Shown: positions 46,209 through 55,938, counted from the stretch's first letter. The stretch: 64,000 nt of DNA from Psychrobacter okhotskensis (GCF_013248965.1 NZ_JABRVQ010000019.1:1-64000), one strand, 5' to 3'. The notes: a model not told the origin generated them from the sequence alone. Numbers and translations are program-made.

Positions 46209-47264
46209 ATGCCCAACTGGCCACCAGACCCTAACAAACGTCCTGACAATTCGGCAAATCAGCCAGCGCCGATGCCGCAGTCAAGCCAGCCGAGCGGACA
46301 AGAATGGCGCTTGATTGAAAATACCTTGCTCGCTAGTGTGGTAGAGCAACGCCGTGCGCGCCGCTGGGGTATCTTTTTCAAACTCTTGACCTTTGGTTAT
46401 ATCCTATTGATATTTTTGACCCTTGGCCGTGGCTGTAGCAGTAAAGCGCCATCAGCTCTTGACGGTATGGATACCAGCAAGCCACATTTGGCCGTGGTTG
46501 AGTTGCAAGGCACTATCAGTAGTGGTGATGTCGCCAATGCTTATGATGTCAACGAAGCATTGACGCGTGCTTTTGAAAATAATAACTCAAAAGCAGTGGC
46601 GCTAGATATCAACTCACCTGGTGGCTCACCTGTACAGTCTGATGAGATTTGGCAGACAATGAGGGATCTACGCCAAGAGTATCCAGATAAAAAACTCTAT
46701 GCGGTGATCGGTGATATCGGCGCTTCTGGTGCTTATTATATTGCCTCAGCGGCAGACGAGATTTATGTGAACCCATCAAGTTTGGTTGGTTCTATTGGCG
46801 TGATTATGCCAAGCTACAATGTCGAAGGCTTGATGGATAAAGTCGGTGTTGAAGATCGCACTATCACTGCTGGTGAATATAAAGACATTTTAAGCTTATC
46901 GCGCCCGCTTACCGATTATGAAGAAAAGCATGTCGAAAAAGTGCTGGCCAATACTCATAAGCACTTTATCAATGCGGTAAAAGAAGGACGCGGCGCTCGT
47001 CTAAAAAACCCAGAAGAGAATAAACTGTTCTCAGGATTGTTCTGGACTGGTGAGCAATCGATTGCCTTAGGTCTCGCTGATAAAAAAGGCAGTATTTCTA
47101 GCTTAGAAAAGCAGTTAAAGCTCGATAATGTCGTCAATTATACCCCAACCGATCCGTTCAGTTTATTTATGGATCGCTTTGCAGTTAAGTTGGGCGCGGG
47201 TATCGGCTCAAGCGTCAAGCTTGATGTTTTGCCACAAACCGATGGTAATGCAGAAATGCGCTAA
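46209..47264 (+). CDS. sppA: Signal peptide peptidase SppA, 36K type (S49 family)
   Basis: A 351-residue inner-membrane protease. An N-terminal proline-rich tail is followed by one membrane helix (about 56-74) and a single S49 domain. The nucleophile is Ser173 in IGASGAYY and the general base is Lys225 in AGEYKDIL, the Ser/Lys dyad of the family. It degrades signal peptides left in the membrane. The short 36K type is the common form. ATG follows AGGAAG. A very long hairpin follows the stop. Confidence 0.9.
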   Translation: MPNWPPDPNKRPDNSANQPAPMPQSSQPSGQEWRLIENTLLASVVEQRRARRWGIFFKLLTFGYILLIFLTLGRGCSSKAPSALDGMDTSKPHLAVVELQGTISSGDVANAYDVNEALTRAFENNNSKAVALDINSPGGSPVQSDEIWQTMRDLRQEYPDKKLYAVIGDIGASGAYYIASAADEIYVNPSSLVGSIGVIMPSYNVEGLMDKVGVEDRTITAGEYKDILSLSRPLTDYEEKHVEKVLANTHKHFINAVKEGRGARLKNPEENKLFSGLFWTGEQSIALGLADKKGSISSLEKQLKLDNVVNYTPTDPFSLFMDRFAVKLGAGIGSSVKLDVLPQTDGNAEMR

Positions 47265-47286
47265 GCCTATGGTGTTAGGTTTACTG

Positions 47287-47340
47287 TGACCAATAATTAA
47301 GGCTGAGCGTATTATTATGCTCAGCCTTAATTATTGGTCA
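47287..47340 (+). terminator. Very long perfect hairpin after sppA
   Basis: A 22-base perfect stem (47287-47308 with 47319-47340) around a 10-base AT loop. It starts 22 bases past the sppA stop. It lacks a T-run on the plus strand, so it may act as an mRNA 3'-end stabiliser as much as a terminator. Confidence 0.6.
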
Positions 47341-47547
47341 GTACAAATTTATGGATAATGGGCATTCCAACGGAATAGCGTATTCGAAAAACATTAAGTC
47401 CACAAAATACCAAGTCCAAAAAATACCGAGGCCAACAATACCTTTGGTTGGTCAAAATTGCTTTAACCAAGCAGTGCTTTATTTACGTCAGTAATTGGTC
47501 TGGTTTTCTTTCGCCATGCTCATTTTTTGAATGCTATAATCTTTGAT

Positions 47548-47601
47548 GACTATTAATGGCACAGCGACTATTAATGGCACAGCGACTATTAATGGCATTC
47601 T
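47548..47601. repeat. 18-bp tandem repeat, three units
   Basis: GACTATTAATGGCACAGC occurs twice exactly (47548-47565, 47566-47583). A third unit (47584-47601) matches for 13 bases and then drifts. It is intergenic. Confidence 0.85.
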
Positions 47602-47623
47602 TACTATTAAAGTAACTACTATT

Positions 47624-47686
47624 TAGGGCGTATCTTTATTTTGAGAATGTGTTCATTTTGAAAATGACCATAAAATACACGCCTTA
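47624..47686. repeat. Shrunken copy of the 173-bp element (A7)
   Basis: TAGGGCGTATCTTTATT at the left and TACACGCCTTA at the right, only 63 bp, so most of the interior is missing. It keeps the inner CATTTTGAAAATGACCATAA block of the right end. Confidence 0.6.
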
Positions 47687-47722
47687 ATATCCCATAATGA
47701 TAAAAATCAATGAGAGCTTGTT

Positions 47723-48610
47723 ATGAGTGACATCAATTTGCAAACTTTTGCAGCGCTACCCGTCTCTAAAAAAACAAGGAAGCCCGTGATACATTTTGCC
47801 CATGCCAATGGTATGCCAAGCGCGGTTTATGAAGCATTTTTTGCAGGTCTTAGTGAGTTTTTTACGATCGAATATATTGCGATGTTAGGTACTAATCCTG
47901 ACTATCCAGTTGATGATCACTGGCGCAGTCTGACTCAGCAAATTATCGATAGTGTGAAAAGTACTTGTGAGAAGCATGGTGTCGCGCAAGTCGTGGCCGT
48001 TGGACATTCGCTGGGCGCTATGTGTACCATGCAGGCATTGTACCGTGAGCCTCAGCACTTTGCTCAAGCAGTATTAATGGATCCCCCTTGGATTTATGGT
48101 AAAGTCAGCTTTTTTTGGCATTTGGCAAAGACGGCTGATAGGCTGCCATTGATGAACAACCGCTTGATGGATAAGCTATCTCCAGCTGGGGTATCTAAGC
48201 ACCGCCGCGATGTTTGGGATAGCCGCGAAGATGCCTACGATAAAATGCGTCACAAAGGTTTTTTTAAAAACTTTGATGAGCGTAGCTTTCAGGGTTACAT
48301 TGAGCACGGTTTACATGAGTGTGCGGATGGCAAAGTGACCTTAGCGATTCCAAAGTCCGTTGAGGTAGATGTCTTTCGAACCAATCCCTCATGGTATTGG
48401 CTAACGCCAAACCGCGCCCCAAAGCCGCCAGTTACCCTCATTATTGGGGAAGAAAGCTTGTTTTTAAAACGCCGTTTCCCGCAGCAAATAAAATCACGAC
48501 TTGGTATTCCTTATACGACCCATACGGGTGGTCATATGTTCCCGCTTGAGTATCCAGAGTCTGTGTCACGGCAAGTATTGGACTTAATCAAGCAACAACT
48601 ACCAAAATAA
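47723..48610 (+). CDS. Alpha/beta hydrolase
   Basis: A 295-residue soluble alpha/beta-hydrolase. The oxyanion region is FAHANGMPSAVY near 26-37. The nucleophile elbow is GHSLGA (Ser near 97) and the likely base histidine is in TGGHMFPLE near the end. The sequence is unlike the hydrolases at 2495 and 58810. The insertion between strands 6 and 7 carries a run of basic and aromatic residues (KHRRDVWDSREDAYDKMRHKG), perhaps a cap domain. The substrate is unknown. ATG follows GAGAG. Confidence 0.8.
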   Translation: MSDINLQTFAALPVSKKTRKPVIHFAHANGMPSAVYEAFFAGLSEFFTIEYIAMLGTNPDYPVDDHWRSLTQQIIDSVKSTCEKHGVAQVVAVGHSLGAMCTMQALYREPQHFAQAVLMDPPWIYGKVSFFWHLAKTADRLPLMNNRLMDKLSPAGVSKHRRDVWDSREDAYDKMRHKGFFKNFDERSFQGYIEHGLHECADGKVTLAIPKSVEVDVFRTNPSWYWLTPNRAPKPPVTLIIGEESLFLKRRFPQQIKSRLGIPYTTHTGGHMFPLEYPESVSRQVLDLIKQQLPK

Positions 48611-48642
48611 ATCATGCGCGCTACTTATTTGACTGCTCAGAT

Positions 48643-48657
48643 TAGGGCGTGTCCTAG
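48643..48657. repeat. Solo end of the 173-bp element (A8)
   Basis: TAGGGCGTGTCCTAG is one terminal end of the repeat family with no partner nearby. It is too short for certainty, but the 12-base match to the conserved end is exact. Confidence 0.4.
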
Positions 48658-48713
48658 TCCTAATATAAAGTTGTCGTCAGCATTGATACTCTATATCACT
48701 GAGTCACCATTTT

Positions 48714-49505
48714 ATGCCAAATCATTTTAGTGCTGCCAAGCAACGGCTGATAAACTCGCCTAAGCGTTTGCCGTTATTTTCACGCTTGGAAGTGTTTTTA
48801 CTGACCATAGGTATGGTCGTCGCATTCTTTATCAGTCAACTGCTAGGAGTCTATATCGCAGGCAAGCTGCTGCTACCGGCTGCTAAAAGCGCAAACGTGG
48901 CTGATGTGTTTTTCTATGGCAGCAGTAATGGCACGGTCGTGAGTATGTCCATTATGATTGGCGGTGTATTGCTGGTCGCCCTCATCGTTATGTTGATTCG
49001 GTTAAAAGGCGGTAATTGGCAGCGCTATCTTGCGCTCAAACCATTTTCAGTCGCGTTTGGCGTTGGGATGCTAGGTATATTATTGATATTTATGATTGGC
49101 AGTCAGGCGCTGACTTACTGGCTTGATAAATCGCCACTGGTGTTTGTCGATCCGTTATATCAGTCCGTCAGCTCAGTGTGGCTGCTAGTATTTGCGATGG
49201 TGATAGTCGCGCCATTATACGAAGAGCTGGTCTTTCGCGGCATCCTATGGTCGGCCATTACTGAGCAATTCGTCGCCTCACCAAGTCAAGAGCTGCGCGG
49301 GGCGATCATTGCTAGTATCGTCACCAGTGTAATATTTGCGGTGATTCACTTGCAGTATGGCGTTTATGAAATCAGCACTATCGTGGTGCTGGCATTGATA
49401 TTTTGCTATGCCCGTATCAAATCTGGCTCGCTGCTACTGCCCATGCTGCTTCACATTGTCAATAATGGCGCAGCGATGGGGCAGTATTTAGCGCAAACCG
49501 CTTAA
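48714..49505 (+). CDS. CPBP family intramembrane metalloprotease
   Basis: A 263-residue membrane protein of the CAAX-protease/bacteriocin-processing (Abi) family, with about six or seven hydrophobic segments. The catalytic motif is EELVFRG near 166-172 and the two histidine motifs are FAVIHLQYG and MLLHIVNN. The fold is that of a glutamate-dependent or metal-dependent protease within the membrane. Substrates are unknown and roles range from prenyl-protein processing to bacteriocin immunity. The ribosome site is weak. No bacteriocin gene is adjacent. Confidence 0.85.
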   Translation: MPNHFSAAKQRLINSPKRLPLFSRLEVFLLTIGMVVAFFISQLLGVYIAGKLLLPAAKSANVADVFFYGSSNGTVVSMSIMIGGVLLVALIVMLIRLKGGNWQRYLALKPFSVAFGVGMLGILLIFMIGSQALTYWLDKSPLVFVDPLYQSVSSVWLLVFAMVIVAPLYEELVFRGILWSAITEQFVASPSQELRGAIIASIVTSVIFAVIHLQYGVYEISTIVVLALIFCYARIKSGSLLLPMLLHIVNNGAAMGQYLAQTA

Positions 49506-49544
49506 TCAAAATTTTCTTAAGAGAATTTGCTTAATCAAAAAGAG

Positions 49545-50516
49545 CTATGCATCAGGGTTTAATGCCAAGACTTCAGCGGCTGCTTGTTTAACGTCATCTA
49601 TCGTCAGTTTAGGTTTGCCACTCAATGCCTGTCGCCATTTGCGAGCTCCCGTCAGCCCTTGAAATAATCCTAAATAATGCCGAGTCATCGTTGGCAGCGC
49701 TTCACCTTTGGCCAGTTGCTCTTCTAGATAAGGATAAAGCTGCGCCAATATATCTGAGCGCTTAGGTGCAGGCTCACCCCATAAGCTATTGGCTTCTGCT
49801 AGCAGATAAGGGTTATGATAAAAGGCGCGGCCAATCATCACACCGTCTATATGCTGCAAGTGCGCTTGAATATCTGCGACGGTCTCGATACCACCGTTTA
49901 TCTCGACATCAAGGTCTGGAAAGTCTTGTTTGAGGCGGTAGACATCATCGTAACGTAATGGTGGAATTTCGCGATTTTGCTTGGGGCTAAGACCTTGTAG
50001 CCATGCGGTGCGAGCGTGGACGATAAAGCGCGTACAACCAGCAGCAGCGACCATCTGCACAAAATCTGCCATAAACTCATAGCTATCAAAATCATCTATA
50101 CCAATACGATGCTTGACGGTTACTGGGATATCGACCGCCGTTTGCATGTGTTTGACCAAGTCAGCGACAATATTTGGCTCGGCCATGAGACAAGCGCCAA
50201 TTTTATTATGTTGGACGCGATCCGATGGGCAACCAACATTGATATTAACCTCATCATAACCATGCTGTTGCGCGAACTCGGCACACTGGGTCATCTCATC
50301 AATATCTGCACCGCCAAGTTGCAGCACGATAGGCTGCTCGAGCGCGTCAAAGCGTAGATGCCGTGCTCGATTACCATGTATCAGCGCCCCTGTACTGATC
50401 ATTTCAGTATATAAGTAGACGTGCGGATTAAAAAGTCGCGCAAAATAACGATAATCCGTCGTCGTCCAATCGATCATGGGGGCAACTGAGAGTCGTTTAT
50501 TGGTCATATCAACCAT
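49545..50516 (-). CDS. dusA: tRNA-dihydrouridine(20/20a) synthase DusA
   Basis: A 323-residue FMN-dependent TIM barrel with a helical C-terminal domain. The marks are APMIDWTTTDYRYFARL at the start, NVGCPSDRVQHNKIGACLM (catalytic cysteine near 95-105), KHRIGIDDFDSYEFM and HARTAWLQGLSPKQNR. They fit DusA, which reduces uridine 20/20a in tRNA with NADPH. Two methionines (1 and 4) are possible starts. It is a single gene between convergent and co-directional neighbours. Confidence 0.93.
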   Translation of the reverse strand: MVDMTNKRLSVAPMIDWTTTDYRYFARLFNPHVYLYTEMISTGALIHGNRARHLRFDALEQPIVLQLGGADIDEMTQCAEFAQQHGYDEVNINVGCPSDRVQHNKIGACLMAEPNIVADLVKHMQTAVDIPVTVKHRIGIDDFDSYEFMADFVQMVAAAGCTRFIVHARTAWLQGLSPKQNREIPPLRYDDVYRLKQDFPDLDVEINGGIETVADIQAHLQHIDGVMIGRAFYHNPYLLAEANSLWGEPAPKRSDILAQLYPYLEEQLAKGEALPTMTRHYLGLFQGLTGARKWRQALSGKPKLTIDDVKQAAAEVLALNPDA

Positions 50517-50615
50517 GGATAATAAGCCTTAATATTTTATTCTTTGAGTGTGAGTGTTTTGCATAGAGACAACAGGTGTCGTAAGCACAATGGGCGAATA
50601 TTCAATACGCCCTTG

Positions 50616-51917
50616 CTAGACCACCTGATCAATTCTTTTGAACTGGGGTAAGTTGTAAAAATACAGTCCCATGATAATGCCAATAAAGCCGATAAAGGCG
50701 ATATAGAGAGCGGGTGAAAAACTGATAAATAACGTGGCATAGCCCAGCCCAAAAGGTATAAGTACGCCCACGATGCCATAGGTGATATTATAACAAAAAG
50801 CCATTCCGGTAAGGCGCACATTGGTTGGAAACAGTTGCACAAGAATAGCCGGTACCATACCGACAATGCCAGCACAGAAGCCCAGTAGCGCATACATAAT
50901 CAAGATATAGTCGCCGCCTGCTTGCAAGTGATAAAAGAAAGCAAGCATTTGAGCGATTAACAAGGCAGAACCAACAACCAAAATTTTGCCAAAATTCTCA
51001 TGATTAGACACTAAGCCATAAAATATGCAGCCAAAAATCATAAAAACAATACCCAAACTGTGCGAAAATCCAAACAAATCAGTATCTAAAGTAAAGCGTA
51101 ATTCGATTAACTCTGGTAATAAAAGAATGACGACAGTCGTAATGCTAGAAATAATCAACGTCAGCATCATGCCGACAAATACTGAGTGTTTGTGATTTTT
51201 AAAGAGCAGGGTAAGCGGCTTGGCAAAATAGCTCTTGGGTTTCGATTTTTCCATCGCGATAAAAAACGGTGATTCACCAATCAATCGCCACGCAAGTAAC
51301 GGCAAAAAGCTCAGTATTGAGGCGATAAAAAATGGCAGCCGCCAGCCATAATCTGTCAACTGCTCAGGGGTCATTGCTCCGGTAAGCCAACTAAAAAAGG
51401 CATTAGAAAATAATACACCGACGAAGAAACTGGCAGTTACATAGCTACAACCTACAGAAAGATACTGCCGCGGCACATGTTCCGCCACAAAAACCCATGC
51501 TAAAGGTACATATAGGCCATAAGCCATCCCCTGTACCAGCCTGAGTAAAATAAATAAAGCGGGCGCAACCAAGCCCCACTGCGCATACGTCGGCAGACAT
51601 GCCATCGCTAATAAACTGGCAGCAGTGACGAGCAAGCTTATAAATAATATGGGCTTTCGACCTTTGATATCCCCATAACGACCAAAAATAATGCCGCCAA
51701 GTGGCCGTGCCAAATAACCGACCGTAAAGAGGCCAAGCCCTTGTAGCTTGGCGACGGTAGGACTGGTACTAGCCGGAAAAAAAGCAAGCGAGACGATATC
51801 TGCGATGTACAGATAAATCAAAAAGTCAAAAAATGTCACCGCGCTGCTAAAGCTGATAAGCATCACGATATTTTTGTCTTTAGCAGACATCAAAGCATAT
51901 TGAGAACGAGACGGCAT
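50616..51917 (-). CDS. MFS transporter (metabolite:H+ symporter type)
   Basis: A 433-residue major facilitator with twelve predicted helices. The loop 2-3 motif GGIIFGRYGDIKGRKPILFIS is characteristic of the family, and a helix-4 motif RLVQGMAYG follows. The organisation resembles the metabolite:H+ symporter (MHS/ProP-like) subgroup, which takes up organic acids, betaine or similar solutes. The substrate cannot be told from sequence. It stands alone, with a hairpin upstream belonging to the phospholipase-like gene. Confidence 0.85.
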   Translation of the reverse strand: MPSRSQYALMSAKDKNIVMLISFSSAVTFFDFLIYLYIADIVSLAFFPASTSPTVAKLQGLGLFTVGYLARPLGGIIFGRYGDIKGRKPILFISLLVTAASLLAMACLPTYAQWGLVAPALFILLRLVQGMAYGLYVPLAWVFVAEHVPRQYLSVGCSYVTASFFVGVLFSNAFFSWLTGAMTPEQLTDYGWRLPFFIASILSFLPLLAWRLIGESPFFIAMEKSKPKSYFAKPLTLLFKNHKHSVFVGMMLTLIISSITTVVILLLPELIELRFTLDTDLFGFSHSLGIVFMIFGCIFYGLVSNHENFGKILVVGSALLIAQMLAFFYHLQAGGDYILIMYALLGFCAGIVGMVPAILVQLFPTNVRLTGMAFCYNITYGIVGVLIPFGLGYATLFISFSPALYIAFIGFIGIIMGLYFYNLPQFKRIDQVV

Positions 51918-51990
51918 AATAGATCACGCATTCACACAGTAAACTGATTGTTAAGACGGTCATCATCTAGATAACCGACCATAATAAAAA

Positions 51991-52026
51991 CCGGCAAATC
52001 AATATAGATAGATAATGATTTGCCGG
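51991..52026 (-). terminator. Terminator of the phospholipase-D-like gene
   Basis: A perfect 10-base stem, CCGGCAAATC/GATTTGCCGG, with a run of five A just outside it (five T on the minus strand). It lies 110 bases past the stop at 52137. Confidence 0.65.
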
Positions 52027-52136
52027 CATAATAAAAATAAGGCTTTTTGAATACGAAGGCTAATTGAGCCACTGACTCTTAAAATAAGTGACAGACATTC
52101 AGTACGCTATAAATTTGGTTAAAAGGAACCTATAAT

Positions 52137-53789
52137 CTATAGCAGCCAATCGATTGGCAGCCATGACATGATGGTCAGCCAAACGTGATCACCCATATCA
52201 ACGCGCGGCTCTGTATCGTAAATCACTTTTTTACCATTTTCCATGGTATGCCACTGTAAAGCACCGCTCTCCAGCAACTTGACTTCATACGCCTGATTTA
52301 ACAAATCATTGCTGAGTGCACCGTGTAGCTGGCTTGCCAGTTCTTCATCATTAATAATGACGCCCATTTCAGTATTGATATTGGCAGAGCGCGGATCGAC
52401 ATTGTATGAGCCAATAAACACCTGATAATCATCCACAGCAAAGGTTTTGGCATGTAAGCTGGTTGAGGATTGGCTGCGAGCTTTCCACAGTTTGTTTTCG
52501 CGTTTTTCTTCCGCAGCGGTGGACTTAAGCTCGTAGATTTTCACCCCTGAGCGCAGCAAATTGGGACGCCATTGACTGTAGCCAGAATGCACCGCCGTCA
52601 CATCGGTTGCATCAAATGAATTGGTCAAAATTTTGATTTCAATACCTGCTTCGGCCAATTGTACCAGCGTCTTGACGCCATCTTTGGTTGGTACGAAGTA
52701 GGATGAAATAATAGTCAAGCGCTTGGTGGGCGTGCCCAGCAAGGTACGCAGCTGATGTACCAAATTGGTATTGGCAGGAACGGTTTTGGTCAGTTTGCCG
52801 ACATCATCACTCAAAAACTGCATATCCGTCCAGCGAAAGGGCACCTGCTTATTAATTAAATCAGTATCGATAGAGGAGTCTTCGATGGCGGTCTTATAAA
52901 CAGCCAAACTACTGCGAGTATTATTTTTTTCATCTTGATCGAGCTTGTCTAACGACGCTAAGAAATCTTTACTTGTCCCTTTATCAGCGGTTACCAGCGT
53001 TTCGATGTCAAATGAGATGGGCGAGGACCAGTAGCTAGCAAAGCTATTATCGATATCAGCCACTACTTTACCGATCAGTAACACATCTAAATCAGCAAAT
53101 TGGCTATTTTGATTATTACTTAGATATTCATCACCGATATTTCGACCGCCAATAATGGTAATTTGCTTATCAAAGGTCATGCTCTTATTGTGCATACGCC
53201 GATTGATACGCGGTAAGCCCGTGACAAAATTTAAGGTCTGAAATTTACGATGCATTAACGGATTGATAATGCGCACCGCGATGTTTGGGTGGCTGGCAAA
53301 ACGTAATAAACGCTGATCAAACTTGGCGTTATTATTAAAATCATCGAGCAATAAGCGCACGATAACGCCGCGCTCAGCTGCTTCCCATAAGTCTTTTAAA
53401 AGTAGCTGACCGGCCTGATCATCGTGCCAAATATAATATTGCACATCGATATTGCGCGTGGCCATACCGGTCAGGATACTGCGCGAAGCAAAAGCATTGG
53501 CGCCAGTCACAATCGGATGATAGCCGGACAAATCAGGGTGAACGTTGTTCTGTTCACTAATGGCCGCGACCAGATCCGTATTTTCACCGCCATTATTCTT
53601 ATTGTTAGTACTGTCATTATTTTTAGGTTTGCTGTCTTGCTGATATAAAGCATTAACACGCGCTGATAACGCTTGGCTCTCAGGCAAATGTGGCTTCTCA
53701 GGCAAACTCTGGCAGCCAGTAAGACCTAAGGTTAATCCGAGTGTTAGACTGAGCGATAAATTGCTTGGTTCTATACTTAGCATCGACAT
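52137..53789 (-). CDS. Phospholipase D-family lipoprotein
   Basis: A 550-residue exported protein. A lipoprotein signal with lipobox LTGC puts the lipidated cysteine at Cys26, followed by a disordered Asn-rich region (about 50-70). Two PLD catalytic motifs are intact: H200-x-K202-x4-D207 in MHNKSMTFDKQ and HAKTFAVDD in the C-terminal half. The family includes cardiolipin synthase C-like and phosphatidyl-transfer enzymes at the envelope. An envelope phospholipid-modifying role is likely, but hydrolase and synthase cannot be told apart here. It is read alone. Confidence 0.87.
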   Translation of the reverse strand: MSMLSIEPSNLSLSLTLGLTLGLTGCQSLPEKPHLPESQALSARVNALYQQDSKPKNNDSTNNKNNGGENTDLVAAISEQNNVHPDLSGYHPIVTGANAFASRSILTGMATRNIDVQYYIWHDDQAGQLLLKDLWEAAERGVIVRLLLDDFNNNAKFDQRLLRFASHPNIAVRIINPLMHRKFQTLNFVTGLPRINRRMHNKSMTFDKQITIIGGRNIGDEYLSNNQNSQFADLDVLLIGKVVADIDNSFASYWSSPISFDIETLVTADKGTSKDFLASLDKLDQDEKNNTRSSLAVYKTAIEDSSIDTDLINKQVPFRWTDMQFLSDDVGKLTKTVPANTNLVHQLRTLLGTPTKRLTIISSYFVPTKDGVKTLVQLAEAGIEIKILTNSFDATDVTAVHSGYSQWRPNLLRSGVKIYELKSTAAEEKRENKLWKARSQSSTSLHAKTFAVDDYQVFIGSYNVDPRSANINTEMGVIINDEELASQLHGALSNDLLNQAYEVKLLESGALQWHTMENGKKVIYDTEPRVDMGDHVWLTIMSWLPIDWLL

Positions 53790-54210
53790 AACTGATTAAC
53801 CCTAATGAGCCTTGATTTATTGGAATGCTGCTAAAATTTTAATGAATATGTTCATTTTTATAAAATAATAGCACTGATGATGACGCTTATAAAAATAACG
53901 TCCTAGGCCAAGCTTAAATAGTCGCTAAGCTTAGCAGTTGTTGTCTTATCTGCCTATTATAAATACGTTATTTTTTGGCTTAAGCGCTTGACTAAGCTCG
54001 CATTTAACTCTAATTTCGGGTTTTAGTATTCTGCGAAAGCGTATTCAAAAATAATATTTAGTAGTGCTCTGAAACCAGATGTTTGGAATAAGTTGACATG
54101 ATATGATAACGCTGATGAATGGTGTCGATAATTAGAGAATAAGCCGTCATTTTATGCTCAACCATTTTACTAAGAATTATTTTACTACCAACAAGAGTAA
54201 CGGAAGATTT
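53790..54210. other. Divergent intergenic region before metZ
   Basis: This 421-base gap lies between the phospholipase-like gene (minus) and metZ (plus). A short hairpin, AAGCTTA/TAAGCTT, lies near 53912-53935. No consensus promoter, MetJ-like box array or riboswitch was recognised. Confidence 0.4.
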
Positions 54211-55500
54211 ATGAGTCAGTCGCAAGCGCATGATGATAACCATTTAAATAAATTAGATCCTAACTGGCGCAGTGACGCGCTCAATTTAGACCTTGATTAT
54301 GGCATGCAGACCATCGCTGTGCGTGCAGGGCAACATCGCACCGATGAAGGCGAGCATTCAGAGGCTATCTTTACCACCAGCTCCTATGTTTATGAGTCGG
54401 CGGCGGACGCGGCAGCGCATTTTAATGGTGACAAGACGGGCAACGTTTACTCACGCCACACCAATCCAAGCGTGCGTACCTTTGAACGTCGTTTGGCAGC
54501 GCTTGAAAATGGTGAGCGTGCGGTGGCGACAGCCTCAGGCATGGGGGCGATTTTGACCATGTGCTTGGCGTATTTAAAAGCAGGCGATCATCTGCTTGCT
54601 GCCAATCAATTGTTTGGCTCATCCATTGGTCTATTTAATAATTATATGGCAAAGTTCGGTGTGGAAGTCAGCTATGTCGATTGCTTCGATAATGACGCGT
54701 GGGCTAAGGCTGTACAGCCAAATACCAAGGTTATTTATTGTGAGAGTCCTAGTAATCCATTAGCGCAGATTTGTGATATCGACTATTTAAGCAAGCTATG
54801 CAAGGCCAACGATATCTTATTGGTGGTGGATAATTGCTTTGCCACGCCAGCGCTGCAGCGTCCACTCGACTTGGGTGCCGATGTGGTGATACATTCTGCG
54901 ACCAAGTATTTAGACGGGCAAGGTCGTGTATTGGGCGGTGCCTTGGTCGGTAGCGATGCGCTGATGCAAGAGGCCTTTACCGTGGTGCGCTCAGGCGGTA
55001 TCAGCATGAGCCCGTTCAACGCGTGGGTCTTTACTAAGGGGCTTGAGACGCTGAAATTGCGTATGCAAGCGCACTGCAACAATGCCAATCAAGTGGCGGA
55101 TTTTTTGGTCAATCATCCCAATGTCAGCACGGTGCACTTTTCAGGTTTGAGCGATCATCCTGCGCATGAACTGGCGACGCGTCAACATCATATGAAAGGC
55201 GGCTATGGTGCTATTATGGGTTTTGAAGTCAAACCATCTGCTAGCACTGATTCAAATAGTCAGGATTCAAAAGCCGCTGCATGGCATGTGATAGATTCCA
55301 CGCAAATGGTCTCTATCACCAATAATTTGGGCGACGCCAAAACCACGATTACCCATCCGGCGACCACTACCCATTTTCGCCTGACGCCTGAAGCACGAGC
55401 AGAAGCAGGCGTCAAAGACGGCCTTATTCGTCTGTCGGTCGGCTTGGAAGATGTAGAAGACATCATTAAAGATTTGGCGCGTGGTTTAGACAGTTTGTAA
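54211..55500 (+). CDS. metZ: O-succinylhomoserine sulfhydrylase MetZ
   Basis: A 429-residue PLP enzyme of the Cys/Met metabolism family. PLP-binding Lys232 lies in VIHSATKYLDGQG. Other marks are YSRHTNPSVRTFERRLAALE, the substrate-site CESPSNPLAQICD and the C-terminal FRLTPEARAEAGVKDGLIRLSVGLE. It makes homocysteine directly from O-succinylhomoserine and sulfide. I chose ATG 54211 with GGAAG upstream; an in-frame ATG at 54154 adds an atypical start. It may share a unit with ybaB-recR downstream. Confidence 0.9.
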   Translation: MSQSQAHDDNHLNKLDPNWRSDALNLDLDYGMQTIAVRAGQHRTDEGEHSEAIFTTSSYVYESAADAAAHFNGDKTGNVYSRHTNPSVRTFERRLAALENGERAVATASGMGAILTMCLAYLKAGDHLLAANQLFGSSIGLFNNYMAKFGVEVSYVDCFDNDAWAKAVQPNTKVIYCESPSNPLAQICDIDYLSKLCKANDILLVVDNCFATPALQRPLDLGADVVIHSATKYLDGQGRVLGGALVGSDALMQEAFTVVRSGGISMSPFNAWVFTKGLETLKLRMQAHCNNANQVADFLVNHPNVSTVHFSGLSDHPAHELATRQHHMKGGYGAIMGFEVKPSASTDSNSQDSKAAAWHVIDSTQMVSITNNLGDAKTTITHPATTTHFRLTPEARAEAGVKDGLIRLSVGLEDVEDIIKDLARGLDSL

Positions 55501-55515
55501 AGATAACGGTATAAT
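55487..55515 (+). promoter_or_regulatory. Possible promoter of ybaB-recR
   Basis: A perfect -10 TATAAT at 55510-55515, just past the metZ stop and 94 bases before ybaB. The -35 region overlaps the metZ end and is weak. Confidence 0.35.
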
Positions 55516-55608
55516 CACTGTTAACGCATAAAATTTACGTTATGATCTACGTTAATAAAAATTACTCATTACTATATTACTCATTACTATAAAGACAAAG
55601 AGGCAACT

Positions 55609-55938
55609 ATGAATATCCAAGCATTGATGCAACAAGCACAAACGATGCAAAAGAAAGTCGAAGCAAACGTTGAAAATGCTAAAAAAGAGCTGGCCAATAA
55701 AGAAGTGCAAGCTGAAGCGGGCAGTGGTTTGGTAAAAGTCACTATGACGGGTCGACATGTGGTTAAGCGTTTGACCATCGATCCAAGCTTGCTTGAAGAT
55801 GAGCCGGATATGATCGAAGACTTAATCGCTGCGGCTATCAATGACGCGGTGCGTCAAGCGGATGAGCTGTACGAAGAAACGATGGCAGGCGCGACCTCAG
55901 GTATGGGTCTGCCACCAGGTATGCAAGGTATGTTCTAA
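55609..55938 (+). CDS. ybaB: YbaB/EbfC family nucleoid-associated protein
   Basis: A 109-residue protein with an N-terminal helix ([24 protein letters not shown]) and the conserved core [23 protein letters not shown], followed by a Gly/Met-rich tail. YbaB/EbfC binds DNA as a dimer. It lies upstream of recR, as in most gammaproteobacteria, with a terminator-like hairpin between them. ATG follows GAGGC. Confidence 0.93.
   Translation: MNIQALMQQAQTMQKKVEANVENAKKELANKEVQAEAGSGLVKVTMTGRHVVKRLTIDPSLLEDEPDMIEDLIAAAINDAVRQADELYEETMAGATSGMGLPPGMQGMF

Noticed and set aside
47548..47601. CRISPR-like repeat array
   Set aside because: The units are directly adjacent with no spacers and there are no cas genes; a simple tandem repeat.
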